From: JACDEA01 sp963742585
GTDB taxonomy: Bacteria > Actinomycetota > Acidimicrobiia > Acidimicrobiales > JACDEA01
NCBI GenBank assembly: GCA_963742585.1
Contig: CAVUMI010000009.1
Location: 310,001-374,000, forward strand
Direction of reading: 5' to 3'
DNA: 64,000 nucleotides
Positions 25,176-33,111 of this stretch are shown piece by piece; positions within the stretch are counted from its first letter, which is position 1, and each line of letters starts with the position of its first letter. The notes below the pieces were generated by a model that had not been told where the DNA came from, made no database searches, and saw nothing but the letters and a program-made list of their open reading frames with translations. A program made the position numbers and the translations under genes.

Positions 25176-25943
25176 GTGTCTGAGGCCGCCGAGTCTTTCC
25201 TCGTCGCCGACGACATCACGGTGCGGTTCGGAGGCCTACTCGCCGTCGACCGCGTCTCGTTGCACGCCGACCGAGGCGAGATCGTCGGGGTCATCGGTCC
25301 GAATGGCGCGGGAAAGACCACGCTGTTCAACGCGCTGGTAGGAGCGGTGCGAGCCGAGGGATCGGTGCGTTTGAACGGCGAGAACGCGTCGGGCTGGCCG
25401 GTTCACCGACGCGCTCGAGCCGGCGTCGGTCGCACCTTCCAGCGACTCGAACTGTTCGGCTCGATGACCGTTGCCGAAAACCTCAGGTTCGCCACCGAGG
25501 CCGGCGCCCTCGGCGACCGGCCGTGGCGGTTGCTTCGCCGCGAGCGATATCAATCGGCTGAGAGCGCCGAGCGGATCCTCGAGCAGGTGGGGTTGACCGC
25601 GCACGGCGATCGCCCGGCCGCCGATTTACCGCCGGGCGAGGCGCGGCTTCTCGAACTGGGTCGGGCGCTCTGCACCGACCCCCAGATGCTGCTGCTGGAC
25701 GAGCCTTCGTCGGGGCTCGATGTCGGCGAGACCACCGCCTTCGGCAACAAGCTCGAGGCCATCATGGCCGACATCGGCATTGGCGTCGTGCTCGTCGAAC
25801 ACGACGTCTCGCTGGTGCTGGCGCTGTGCACGCGCCTGTACGTCCTCGAGTTCGGTCGTTGCATTGCCCAAGGCCCGACCGCCGCCGTGGTGGCGATGCC
25901 TGAGGTGCGGGCCGCGTACCTCGGAGACCTGCTGACGAAATGA
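25176..25943 (+). CDS. Liv-type ABC transporter ATP-binding protein (LivG)
   Basis: A 255-residue ATPase. Walker A is GPNGAGKTTLFN near residue 45, the Q-loop region is GVGRTFQRLELF, the signature is the degenerate LPPGEARLLELGRALC, Walker B is MLLLDEPSSGLD and the H-loop is VLVEHDVSLV. The Q-loop ending and length match LivG. The signature LSGGQ has become LPPGE, a notable change. GTG 25176 is chosen because earlier in-frame residues do not resemble the family. The stop overlaps livF by 4 bp. The pair powers the LivHM permease. Confidence 0.9.
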   Translation: MSEAAESFLVADDITVRFGGLLAVDRVSLHADRGEIVGVIGPNGAGKTTLFNALVGAVRAEGSVRLNGENASGWPVHRRARAGVGRTFQRLELFGSMTVAENLRFATEAGALGDRPWRLLRRERYQSAESAERILEQVGLTAHGDRPAADLPPGEARLLELGRALCTDPQMLLLDEPSSGLDVGETTAFGNKLEAIMADIGIGVVLVEHDVSLVLALCTRLYVLEFGRCIAQGPTAAVVAMPEVRAAYLGDLLTK

Positions 25944-26719
25944 CCGGCGTTCTCCTGGCGGTTGAGGGCGTGTGCGCCGGCTACGGCCTCGGCGACGTGC
26001 TGCACGATGTCGACCTCAGCGTTGACGCCGGCGAGCTCGTCGCGGTGCTGGGTCCGAACGGCGCGGGCAAGTCGACGCTGCTGAAGGTGATCGCGGGATT
26101 CATCCAGCCGCGCTCCGGGTCGATCTTTCTGCGCGACGTGGGCGTGGTGGGCGCGGCGCCATCGGACCTCGCCCGCTGCGGCGTGTACCTGTTGCCCGAG
26201 GGTCGCGCCGTCTTTCCGTCGCTGACGGTCACCGAGAACCTGCGGGTGGCGACGGCCCGACCCGAACGGCGCGGCGAGGCTTCGGAGCGACGCGACGCAG
26301 TGTTTGCGGCCTTCCCGAGGTTGGGTGAGCGGCCCGGGCAGCTGGCCGGCACGTTGAGCGGCGGCGAGCAGCGGATGCTCGCTCTCGCCCGTGCCTTCAC
26401 GGCCAACCCCCTCGTACTTCTGCTCGACGAACCGTCGCTGGGCCTGGCACCACTAGTTGTCGACGAGGTGTTCGCTGGCATCGAGCGCTTCCGTGCTGCC
26501 GGCACCGCGGTTGTGTTGGTGGAGCAATACGTCCACCGGTCGTTGGCCACTGCGGACCGCGCCGTGGTGCTCGATCGGGGAACGGTGGTGCACAGCGGAC
26601 CGGCGGGGAAACTCAACGCCGACGATCTGGCCCGGCGCTACCTCGGACAGTCGAAGCGCGGCAGTCAGTCGAAGCGGGTCAGTCGGGCCAGCGCAAAGCG
26701 GCGAGCGTCATCCGCGTGA
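25940..26719 (+). CDS. Liv-type ABC transporter ATP-binding protein (LivF)
   Basis: A 259-residue ATPase partnering LivG. Walker A GPNGAGKSTLLK, PEGRAVFPSLTVTENL (the LivF-specific motif), signature LSGGEQRMLALARAF, Walker B LVLLLDEPSLGLAP and H-loop switch LVEQYVHRS are all present. ATG 25940 overlaps the LivG stop (ATGA). The C-terminal about 25 residues are Lys/Arg/Ser-rich and overlap the convergent TetR gene by 41 bp. It completes the set of binding protein, permease and two ATPases in this operon. Confidence 0.92.
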   Translation: MTGVLLAVEGVCAGYGLGDVLHDVDLSVDAGELVAVLGPNGAGKSTLLKVIAGFIQPRSGSIFLRDVGVVGAAPSDLARCGVYLLPEGRAVFPSLTVTENLRVATARPERRGEASERRDAVFAAFPRLGERPGQLAGTLSGGEQRMLALARAFTANPLVLLLDEPSLGLAPLVVDEVFAGIERFRAAGTAVVLVEQYVHRSLATADRAVVLDRGTVVHSGPAGKLNADDLARRYLGQSKRGSQSKRVSRASAKRRASSA

Positions 26720-27259
26720 GCATTTCCTTCTGACGCGCCACCGGCATGTCACCGCGATAGGTGGCAACCGAGGTCTGCAACGCACTGATCGAGTGCACCG
26801 CGAGGCGCAGCTCGTCGTCGGACAGCTCGGGCCGCAGCGAGGCGAGCGTCTGCACCCACGAGTCGCGCATTCGGCGGTGAAGCCGGTTCAGGCGGAGCGC
26901 GCCTCCGGCTGAAGGTTGCGCACTTCATGCGTATAGATAGCGGTGAGCGGTCCGTCGTCGACGCACGCGGCCGCGCCGAACTCGGCCAGCAATTGCAACG
27001 CGCGTGCGGCGTTGCCGCCGGCTTCGGCCAGCGCGCGATCGACGGCCTCTTGCAACCGCTCCACCGCGCGCTCGACGAGGGCAACGAGCAGATCGTGCTT
27101 GCTCTCGAAATGTCGGTAGAAGGCCGGCCCGGTGACGCCGACGGCTACGCCGATGTCGTCGATTCCGGTGGCCGCGAACCCACGCTCGAAGAACAGCTGC
27201 GCGGCGGCCTCGAGGATCATCTCGCGGCGGGGTGCCGGCGCACTCGCCTTTCCGGCCAT
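26679..27259 (-). pseudogene. TetR-family regulator, frameshifted
   Basis: About 193 residues in two frames. The N-terminal frame has the TetR HTH (MILEAAAQLFFERGFAATGI, VAVGVTGPAFYRHFESKHDL). It ends prematurely at EARSA; inserting one base near 26893 joins it to LRLNRLHRRMRDSWVQTLAS and LSDDELRLAVHSISALQTS, ending LAALRWPD at 26679. A near-palindrome lies directly upstream (27260-27275) and a matching half lies before the Liv operon. It probably represses the convergent transport operon and itself. The break may be a sequencing error. Confidence 0.78.
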
Positions 27260-27275
27260 GTAAACAGATGTTAAC
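27260..27275. promoter_or_regulatory. Near-palindromic TetR operator
   Basis: GTAAACAGATGTTAAC, read on the minus strand as GTTAACATCTGTTTAC, matches its reverse complement at 12 of 16 positions. It lies between the divergent TetR gene and the alkyltransferase-like gene. Eleven consecutive bases recur at 20315-20325. Confidence 0.55.
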
Positions 27276-27294
27276 GATCTCGCGAAGAGGTGTG

Positions 27295-27578
27295 ATGACG
27301 GCGTTCGAGAAGGCGGTGGCGGGGGTACTCAACTCGCTCCAGCCCGGCGACGTCGTGACGTACGGCGAGGTGGCGACCGAAGCCGGCTGGCCGGGCGCGG
27401 CGCGGCGGTGGGCGCGTTCCTGGCCGAGCGCGGCGACGGCGTTCCGTGGTGGCGAGTCGTGACCGCCGGGGGACGGCTGGTGCCTGGCCACGAGCGTGAG
27501 CACGCCCGTCGACTCCGCGCCGAAGGCGTCACGGTCAAGGCCAACCGTGTGCCGCGCGCCCCTACGTCGGGCAGGTGA
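27295..27578 (+). pseudogene. Alkyltransferase-like (MGMT-family) protein, frameshifted
   Basis: About 94 residues once one G is added near 27404. The first frame reads VLNSLQPGDVVTYGEVATEA and the second VGAFLAERGDGVPWWRVVTA followed by GRLVPGHEREHARRLRAEGV. TYGEVA, the ARxVG helix and PWWRVV are the DNA-binding parts of O6-alkylguanine transferases. The usual PCHR cysteine position is PWWR here, as in alkyltransferase-like proteins that flag alkylated guanine for nucleotide excision repair. The start is ATG 27295 with GAAGAGG upstream. Confidence 0.72.
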
Positions 27579-28938
27579 CCACAGGCTTGGCCGCGGTCGC
27601 GGTGACGTCGGTCGCGGTGAGCGTCAGCTCGGTCGCCGCGCATGTCTGGGATGGACCGGCCACGAGGATCCGGTTGCTCGGATTGGTCTTCTCGACCAGC
27701 ACATAGCGGCCGGCCGGCACGTTGGTTATGTCGATGAATTGTCCGGGTGTGTCCCACGTGTAGACGTCGCCCCACCCCGGTGTGATGCCCTCCTCGACGA
27801 AGACAGTGCCCCCAGTGAGCGACGCGGGAACGTTGCAATCCGGCTGGCCGGCGTAGGTCCGTGGGCCGTTCGGCGCGGCGGTCCCGAAGCCGAAGTAGTC
27901 GTTGTCGCCAAGGCAGAACGACTCCTTCAGCCCGTTGCCGACCTGCGGTCCGATGGCGCCGCCAGGCATGAGCGCGTGGAGCGAGAAGCCGACCAGGTCC
28001 TTGTAATGGAAGTGCGCGTGGGCGGGATGAAACTCGCAAGGACCCGCGGGCCGGACGACGGCGCGGCCCCGCATCGTGCGAACCACTTGCTCGGCTCCGC
28101 ACTGTCCCGGCAGGAAGCCACTGCCGCCCGGCGCGGACAGCCACGGAATGCGTATGTCGAGTCGGCCCGCTCCAACATTGCGGACGTTGCTCGTGAAACG
28201 CAGGCAACGGGTGGCGCCGAGTTGGATCGTCTCATCGGCGTAGCACGACGTCGGCGTTGGCGCCTCGACGGGGATCGGGAATCCGAGTGGCGTCGACGCG
28301 ACCGGCGGCAGGCCGTCGACGTGGAAATCGTGCGGTGGCTCGGCCGACAAGATGGGAAGCGCGTAACAACCCTGCACGCCCGCAACTGTGAGGCCGCAGC
28401 TGATCGATCCCGCGGCCCACGATGCGCCGCCCATCTGCCGTACCTCGCCGACGTAGGCCGGGCCGGCGTCGTAGAGATAGGTGAACGTCACAAAGAGCCG
28501 GTAGGTGCCCCGCGTCGCCGGTGACACCGCAATCGCCTGGCCGTTGGCGCCGACACCGTTGGCCGCCCCCACGAGCCGGTCGGACGGGTCATAGACAGAG
28601 AGGTTCCAGCCGCTGTTCTGTGACCCGTTCTTGTCCTTGACCGCGGCGAGGAACGGACGCGTGCTGGCCGAGGTGAATGTGAACTCCTGGCACGTCACCG
28701 CGCACACGACAGGCACCGGCGAGTTCACCAGCGGCAGCGGTGTTGGATTGTCGACTGTGCCGGAGAACGCGAGGACCGGATGCTGACGGTCCAGCATGCC
28801 GAGCGGAGTCGCGCCCGCGCTCACGGGCGGGATCGGCAGGCCGAGCGGTGGGATGAGTCGCGCCGACGTGGGCGGCGTCAATCCGCCAAGCAACAGCACC
28901 CCGGCGGCGACCGCGAACCCACGCACCCAGCTGCGCAT
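27562..28938 (-). CDS. Secreted lysyl-oxidase-like protein
   Basis: A 458-residue exported protein. A signal peptide (WVRGFAVAAGVLLLGGLTPP) precedes an N-terminal region of beta-strands with a PPC-like pattern (TRGTYRLFVTFTYLYD). The C-terminal half contains GPCEFHPAHAHFHYKDLVGF at about residue 300, matching the His-x-His-x-His copper site of the lysyl oxidase family (PF01186). The final strands are GQFIDITNVPAGRYVLVEK. Such enzymes oxidise primary amines such as lysine side chains outside the cell using copper and a tyrosine-derived cofactor. The cofactor residues cannot be assigned by eye. Its end overlaps the alkyltransferase gene by 17 bp. Confidence 0.8.
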   Translation of the reverse strand: MRSWVRGFAVAAGVLLLGGLTPPTSARLIPPLGLPIPPVSAGATPLGMLDRQHPVLAFSGTVDNPTPLPLVNSPVPVVCAVTCQEFTFTSASTRPFLAAVKDKNGSQNSGWNLSVYDPSDRLVGAANGVGANGQAIAVSPATRGTYRLFVTFTYLYDAGPAYVGEVRQMGGASWAAGSISCGLTVAGVQGCYALPILSAEPPHDFHVDGLPPVASTPLGFPIPVEAPTPTSCYADETIQLGATRCLRFTSNVRNVGAGRLDIRIPWLSAPGGSGFLPGQCGAEQVVRTMRGRAVVRPAGPCEFHPAHAHFHYKDLVGFSLHALMPGGAIGPQVGNGLKESFCLGDNDYFGFGTAAPNGPRTYAGQPDCNVPASLTGGTVFVEEGITPGWGDVYTWDTPGQFIDITNVPAGRYVLVEKTNPSNRILVAGPSQTCAATELTLTATDVTATAAKPVVTCPT

Positions 28939-28962
28939 CGTGCTGGCGACGATACTGCGGGC

Positions 28963-29754
28963 GTGAAACCGACAGCGGTGAAATGGGACGGTGCGACCGT
29001 GATGATCACCGGCGCGTCGCGCGGCATCGGCCGGGAGGTAGCCAGATCAGCGGCACGCCGCGGTGCCCGCGTCGGCCTCATCGCCCGAACGCGGGATGAT
29101 CTCGAGGCGCTGCTACGCGAAATCGACGGGGCGGGCGCCGTCGCCGTGGCCGACGTAGGTGACCGCGAGCAGGCAACCGCCGCAGTAGCCGCCCTCGAAG
29201 ACGAGTTGGGGCCTACCGACATCCTGGTGGCCAACGCCGGCATCGGGGGCTACGGCGCGTTCGCCAGCATCGATCTCGATCTGGTCGAGCGCCTCGTGCG
29301 GGTGAACCTGCTCGGCACCATCTACGCGATCCGGACGGTGTTACCGGGGATGATCGAACGGCGGCGGGGACACGTTGTCGTCGTTGGCTCGATCGCCGGG
29401 CGCATTGGCGCGCCGTTCGAGGCGACGTATTCGGCAACGAAGTTCGGCCAGGTTGGTTTGACCGAAGCGTTGGCGACCGAAGTCGGGAACTACGGCGTGG
29501 GCGTGTCGCTGGTGAATCCAGGACCGGTGAAGACCGACTTCTTCGACGCACGCGGCCACGCGTACGACGGCGACTTTCCCAAGCCGGTGCCGGCCGAGTT
29601 GGTCGCCGCCGCGGTGATGCGCGCCGTCGACACCGGCCGGTTCGAGCAGGTCGTGCCCCGTTGGTTGCGGCAGGCGGTGATCCTTCGCCACCTCGTTCCT
29701 CCGTTGCTGCGCTGGGGCACCGAGCGACGGTTCCGTGACCTGACCCGGGCGTGA
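28963..29754 (+). CDS. Short-chain dehydrogenase/reductase
   Basis: A 263-residue SDR starting at GTG 28963, 24 bp from the divergent lysyl-oxidase-like gene. The cofactor loop TGASRGIG, NAGIGGYG, catalytic GSIAGRIGAPFEATYSATK (YSATK) and LVNPGPVKTDFF are intact. The C-terminal ILRHLVPPLLRWGTERRF is a likely membrane-associating helix as in DltE/Sdr lipid reductases. The substrate is unknown. It stands 22 bp before the thioesterase on the same strand, so a lipid- or acyl-related role is plausible. Confidence 0.88.
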   Translation: MKPTAVKWDGATVMITGASRGIGREVARSAARRGARVGLIARTRDDLEALLREIDGAGAVAVADVGDREQATAAVAALEDELGPTDILVANAGIGGYGAFASIDLDLVERLVRVNLLGTIYAIRTVLPGMIERRRGHVVVVGSIAGRIGAPFEATYSATKFGQVGLTEALATEVGNYGVGVSLVNPGPVKTDFFDARGHAYDGDFPKPVPAELVAAAVMRAVDTGRFEQVVPRWLRQAVILRHLVPPLLRWGTERRFRDLTRA

Positions 29755-29776
29755 GAGCCACTAGAACTTGGCGCCC

Positions 29777-30595
29777 GTGAACGCTGCCGAACGCATCCAT
29801 CGCCTGTTGACGCTCGAGGAGACCGGTCAGGATCGGTTCGAGGCACCTACGCCAAGCGACGGACCGGGGCGGCTCTTCGGCGGCCAGGTGGCGGCCCAGA
29901 GTCTCCGTGCTGCCACGCTCACTGTCGATGCGTCCCGTCCGCCTCACTCCTTTCACGCGTACTTCGTGCGTCCGGGCCGTCCCGGCGTGCCGCTCGTGCT
30001 CGACGTCATTCGCATTCGGGACGGCCGATCGTTCACGACGCGCGCCGTCACTGCATCGCAGGCCGGTGAACCGATCTTCTTTCTCGCCGCGTCGTTCCAT
30101 AGCGCCGAGGCGGGCGACGACTGGCAGCTACCGGTGCGCGACGACGTGCCGGGCCCGGACGATGTGCCTGCCACCGAGTCGCCGCTCGCCCGCTTCGAGT
30201 CGATGATGCCCTTCGAGATGCGTCCGGCGGCCGGACGGTCGTCCATGGGGTTCGCGCTGCACCCGTTCTGGGTTCGCGTCGGGGGCACGCTGCCCGACGA
30301 CCCGGCGCTGCATGCGTGCTGCCTCGCGTTCATCTCCGACATGGGCGTCGTGGGCAGCGCGCGCCCGAACATCGCAGACATGCGGGCGTTCATGGGCGCC
30401 AGCCTCGACCACGCCGTGTGGTTCCATCGGCCGGCGCGGGCCGACGAGTGGGTGCTCTTCGACGTCGGCCCCGTATCGAACTTCGGTGCACGCGGCCTCG
30501 CGCGCGGGACGATGCACACCAAAGACGGCGTGCTGGTCGCGTCGATCAGCCAGGAAGCCCTCCTCCGCCCAGCGGGGACCGTCCCGCTGCCCTAA
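29777..30595 (+). CDS. Acyl-CoA thioesterase II (TesB-like)
   Basis: About 272 residues with a double-hotdog fold. GRLFGGQVAAQSLRAA early in domain 1, PPHSFHAYFVRPGRPG as the substrate strand, RDGRSFTTRAVTASQ, and a second hotdog with FMGASLDHAVWFHRP and GTMHTKDGVLVASISQEALLR are diagnostic. It hydrolyses acyl-CoA to free acid and CoA. The start is GTG 29777; TTG 29768 is possible. It lies convergent to the dehydratase of the fatty-acid cluster, 15 bp away. Confidence 0.9.
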   Translation: MNAAERIHRLLTLEETGQDRFEAPTPSDGPGRLFGGQVAAQSLRAATLTVDASRPPHSFHAYFVRPGRPGVPLVLDVIRIRDGRSFTTRAVTASQAGEPIFFLAASFHSAEAGDDWQLPVRDDVPGPDDVPATESPLARFESMMPFEMRPAAGRSSMGFALHPFWVRVGGTLPDDPALHACCLAFISDMGVVGSARPNIADMRAFMGASLDHAVWFHRPARADEWVLFDVGPVSNFGARGLARGTMHTKDGVLVASISQEALLRPAGTVPLP

Positions 30596-30610
30596 CACTG
30601 CGTCGGACGC

Positions 30611-31030
30611 CTACGCCCGTTGCAGAGCAAACAAAAGGCGGGCGGCGCAGCTAACCGCGCCGTCGACGGAGGCCTGGCCGCGGCCCCAGCCGCCGCGCGC
30701 GCTCAGTCGCTCGAGCGTCACGGTGAGTACCAGCTCGTCGCCCGGTTTGACGACCCGGCGGAAGCGGACCTCCTCGACCCCGCCGAAGAGTGGCAGCTTG
30801 CCGGCGTAACGCTCGTCAGTCAGGAGGGCGATGGCTCCCGCTTGCGCCAGCGCCTCGAGCTGGATCACGCCGGGGAAGACCGGGTTGCCGGGGAAGTGAC
30901 CGGCGAGGAAAGGCTCCTCGCCGGTGACGCGGTAGCGGGCGGTGACACCCTCGCCGGGCCGACATTCGTCAACGCTGTCGACGAAGCGAAATGGCGGCCC
31001 GTGGGGGAGTAGGTCGACCAGGGTGGTCAT
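30611..31030 (-). CDS. 3-hydroxyacyl-ACP dehydratase (FabZ-like)
   Basis: A 139-residue hotdog dehydratase that removes water from 3-hydroxyacyl-ACP in fatty-acid elongation. DLLPHGPPFRFVDSVDE and GHFPGNPVFPGVIQLEALAQ carry the catalytic His and Glu of FabZ. Strands LPLFGGVEEVRFRRVVKPGD complete the fold. The ATG overlaps the MerR stop by 4 bp (ATGA), so the two form a small operon divergent from fabD. It supplies the dehydration step missing from the plus-strand cluster. Confidence 0.9.
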   Translation of the reverse strand: MTTLVDLLPHGPPFRFVDSVDECRPGEGVTARYRVTGEEPFLAGHFPGNPVFPGVIQLEALAQAGAIALLTDERYAGKLPLFGGVEEVRFRRVVKPGDELVLTVTLERLSARGGWGRGQASVDGAVSCAARLLFALQRA

Positions 31031-31770
31031 ACCGGTGCCGCGGCCTCGAGGCCGCGGCGGCGAAGCTCGCGACGCAGGGCCGCCCGCTCGGCTTTGCTGC
31101 CGGTCCGTTCCAATTCGTCCTGCACCGCGTTGAGTACCGCCCGCTGGAAGTGGTATCCGACCAACGCAGTCGTGCCGTGGAGCATGAGCCGGAGCGCAGC
31201 GACCAAGCGTTCGGCCTCGGCCCGCTGGGTGAGCTCCTCGGCCAGCAACGGTTCGCGCACGTTGCGAATGAACAGGTCGACCGCCGCGGCGGCGACGCGA
31301 TCGTTCGCTTCGATTTGGACCTTGGCCACATCGAGGAACTCCTCGAGCGGAAGCCCGAACCCGAGGAGCGTGAGCAACATGCGGACCGCCCGCACGTCGG
31401 CGTCGGTGTAGCGCAGCTCGCCATCGAACCGACGAGGCCGTAGTACGCCTGACCCCTCGAGCGAGCGCAGGACGGCCGGGTGCACGCCCGTGCGCTCGGC
31501 GACATCACGGTGCGTGAGCAACTCCTCGGGCGACTCGAGGATCTCCTCGGGCGGGCGTTCCTGCGTGAGCGCGGCGGTCACCATCTTGAGCGAGTAGCCC
31601 CGATCCTTGAGCTCGCGGATCAGGCGGAGCCGGTCGAGATGACGGGCGCCGTACACCGCGACGCGGCCCTCGTGCCGGGGCGCCGGGAGTAGCCCACGCG
31701 ACTGATAGGAGCGGAGCAACTCAACCGAGATGCCGGCCTCGGCGGCCAACTCATCCACCCGGTAATCCAC
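31027..31770 (-). CDS. MerR-family regulator with two HTH-like segments, likely FAS regulator
   Basis: A 247-residue regulator. Residues about 1-75 are a MerR domain (YRVDELAAEAGISVELLRSY, GRVAVYGARHLDRLRLIREL). A second MerR-like HTH is visible at about 87-160 (LLTHRDVAERTGVHPAVLRS, LRYTDADVRAVRMLLTLLGF). The rest is helical. GTG 31770 is chosen because AAGGAGG lies upstream; an ATG at 31794 is less likely. It is coupled to the dehydratase and divergent from fabD, so it probably controls the fatty-acid cluster, perhaps sensing acyl-CoA as FasR-like regulators do. Confidence 0.85.
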   Translation of the reverse strand: MDYRVDELAAEAGISVELLRSYQSRGLLPAPRHEGRVAVYGARHLDRLRLIRELKDRGYSLKMVTAALTQERPPEEILESPEELLTHRDVAERTGVHPAVLRSLEGSGVLRPRRFDGELRYTDADVRAVRMLLTLLGFGLPLEEFLDVAKVQIEANDRVAAAAVDLFIRNVREPLLAEELTQRAEAERLVAALRLMLHGTTALVGYHFQRAVLNAVQDELERTGSKAERAALRRELRRRGLEAAAPV

Positions 31771-31794
31771 AGGCCCCTCCTTCTTCCATCTCAC

Positions 31795-31812
31795 AACGTT
31801 TAACGCAACGTT
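31795..31812. promoter_or_regulatory. Operator candidate between the MerR gene and fabD
   Basis: Two AACGTT palindromes separated by 6 bp (AACGTT-TAACGC-AACGTT) form an 18-bp dyad in the 66-bp divergent gap. The position fits MerR control of both transcripts. Confidence 0.6.
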
Positions 31813-31836
31813 TGCACCATCGTCTCAAAACTTGCG

Positions 31837-32793
31837 ATGAAAGGTGTAACTCTTGGCCACGTGGGTAAGTCGGAAAAGTTTGTGGGTGGAACCGCGGTTG
31901 TCTTTCCGGGTCAGGGTGGTCAGGCCCCTCAAATGGGTGTTCCTTGGCGGGACTCTGAAGGCTGGTGGGTCGTCGATCGGGCCAGCGACGTGCTCGAGGA
32001 GGATGTCGCCGAGTTGCTCCTTACCGACGATGAGGACCGTCTGGTGCGCACCCGGGACGCACAGCTCGCCGTCCTGGTCACCTCGCTCGTCGCATGGGAG
32101 AGCCACGCATTGATCCAGCGCGAGAGCGTCGTTGCCATGGCCGGTCACTCATTGGGCCAGGTCACGGCACTGGTCGCGGCCGGTGTGCTGACTTTGGACG
32201 ACGGCGTCCGACTTGCGGCGCGACGGGCGGAATTGACCCAGGCCGCGGCGGATGGCTCCAACGGAAAGATGGTGGCGCTCCTGGGCGCGACCGTCGAGCA
32301 GGCCGAGGCGGCCTGCACCGCGGCGCCAGACGCGTGCTGGTTGGCCAATGACAATGCGCCGGGCCAGGTGGTTGTCGCCGGCACTACCGACGGTGTGGAC
32401 GCGGCGGTGGCTCGGGCGACGGAATTGGGAGTGCGCAAGACGGTGGCCCTCAAGGTCGGCGGTGCGTTCCACACACCACTCATGGTGTCGGCGTGCGAGC
32501 CGTTCGCCGCGGTGCTGGGCGCGACGGCGTTTGCACCTGGGACTGTGCCGGTCGTGAGCAATGGCGACGGCCGGGCGTACGAGGGGGGCGATCACTGGCG
32601 CGGCCTGCTCGTCGACCATCTCGTCTCGCCGGTGCGCTGGCGCGAGTGTCAGCTTGCGCTCGTTGGCGCGGGGGCGACGAACCTCGTCGAGATCGGCGGC
32701 CCCGGAGCGCTCGTAGCCATGGCCAAACGCACGATCCCCGACACTCCCGCCCGGGTGGTGAACGCGCCGCCCGTTGCCGTGACCGTTCGATGA
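31837..32793 (+). CDS. fabD: Malonyl-CoA:ACP transacylase
   Basis: A 318-residue acyltransferase that loads malonyl onto ACP. VVFPGQGGQ near residue 22, the nucleophile elbow AGHSLGQVTAL, and GGAFHTPLM with the catalytic His are intact. It also has the ND NAPGQVVVAG-type strand. It is the first gene of an eight-gene plus-strand fatty-acid cluster and is divergent from the MerR/dehydratase pair. The start ATG 31837 gives a slightly long N-terminus; a later start near VFPGQ cannot be excluded. Confidence 0.93.
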   Translation: MKGVTLGHVGKSEKFVGGTAVVFPGQGGQAPQMGVPWRDSEGWWVVDRASDVLEEDVAELLLTDDEDRLVRTRDAQLAVLVTSLVAWESHALIQRESVVAMAGHSLGQVTALVAAGVLTLDDGVRLAARRAELTQAAADGSNGKMVALLGATVEQAEAACTAAPDACWLANDNAPGQVVVAGTTDGVDAAVARATELGVRKTVALKVGGAFHTPLMVSACEPFAAVLGATAFAPGTVPVVSNGDGRAYEGGDHWRGLLVDHLVSPVRWRECQLALVGAGATNLVEIGGPGALVAMAKRTIPDTPARVVNAPPVAVTVR

Positions 32794-33071
32794 CAGTCGA
32801 CGTACTCGCCGGTGAGCGGCTGCAAGTTCCTGAGCGCGTGATCGTCGCGCCGGCCGCTGGCGTCTTCCGTCCGACCCCGCCGAGAGTCTTCACCGCTGAG
32901 GGTGAGGTCGTATACGCCGGTCAGGTCGTTGGCACGGTCGAAACCACGGCAGGCTCTGCCGCGGTCACCAGCCCGTTCACCGGCTTCTTCATGGGCTTGA
33001 TGGCGCACGAAGGCGAGCGTGTCCGCCAAGACCAGCCCGTCCTGTGGCTGAGGACTTCGACCGCCGCATGA
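32790..33071 (+). CDS. Biotin-carrier-like protein lacking the biotinyl lysine
   Basis: A 93-residue protein with the flattened beta-barrel pattern of biotinyl/lipoyl domains. Compare VIVAPAAGVFRP, GEVVYAGQVVGTVETTAG, VTSPFTGFFMGL and EGERVRQDQPVLWL with the biotin carrier of acetyl-CoA carboxylase. At the hairpin where carriers have Glu-Ala-Met-Lys, this protein has Glu-Thr-Thr-Ala, so no lysine is available for biotin or lipoate. The start ATG overlaps the fabD stop (ATGA). Within a complete fatty-acid cluster, a structural or regulatory adapter is a reasonable guess. Function unknown. Confidence 0.75.
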   Translation: MTVDVLAGERLQVPERVIVAPAAGVFRPTPPRVFTAEGEVVYAGQVVGTVETTAGSAAVTSPFTGFFMGLMAHEGERVRQDQPVLWLRTSTAA

Positions 33072-33111
33072 GTGAGCCGGAGGCGGAGACGCAGGCGATC
33101 GGGCCAGCACA

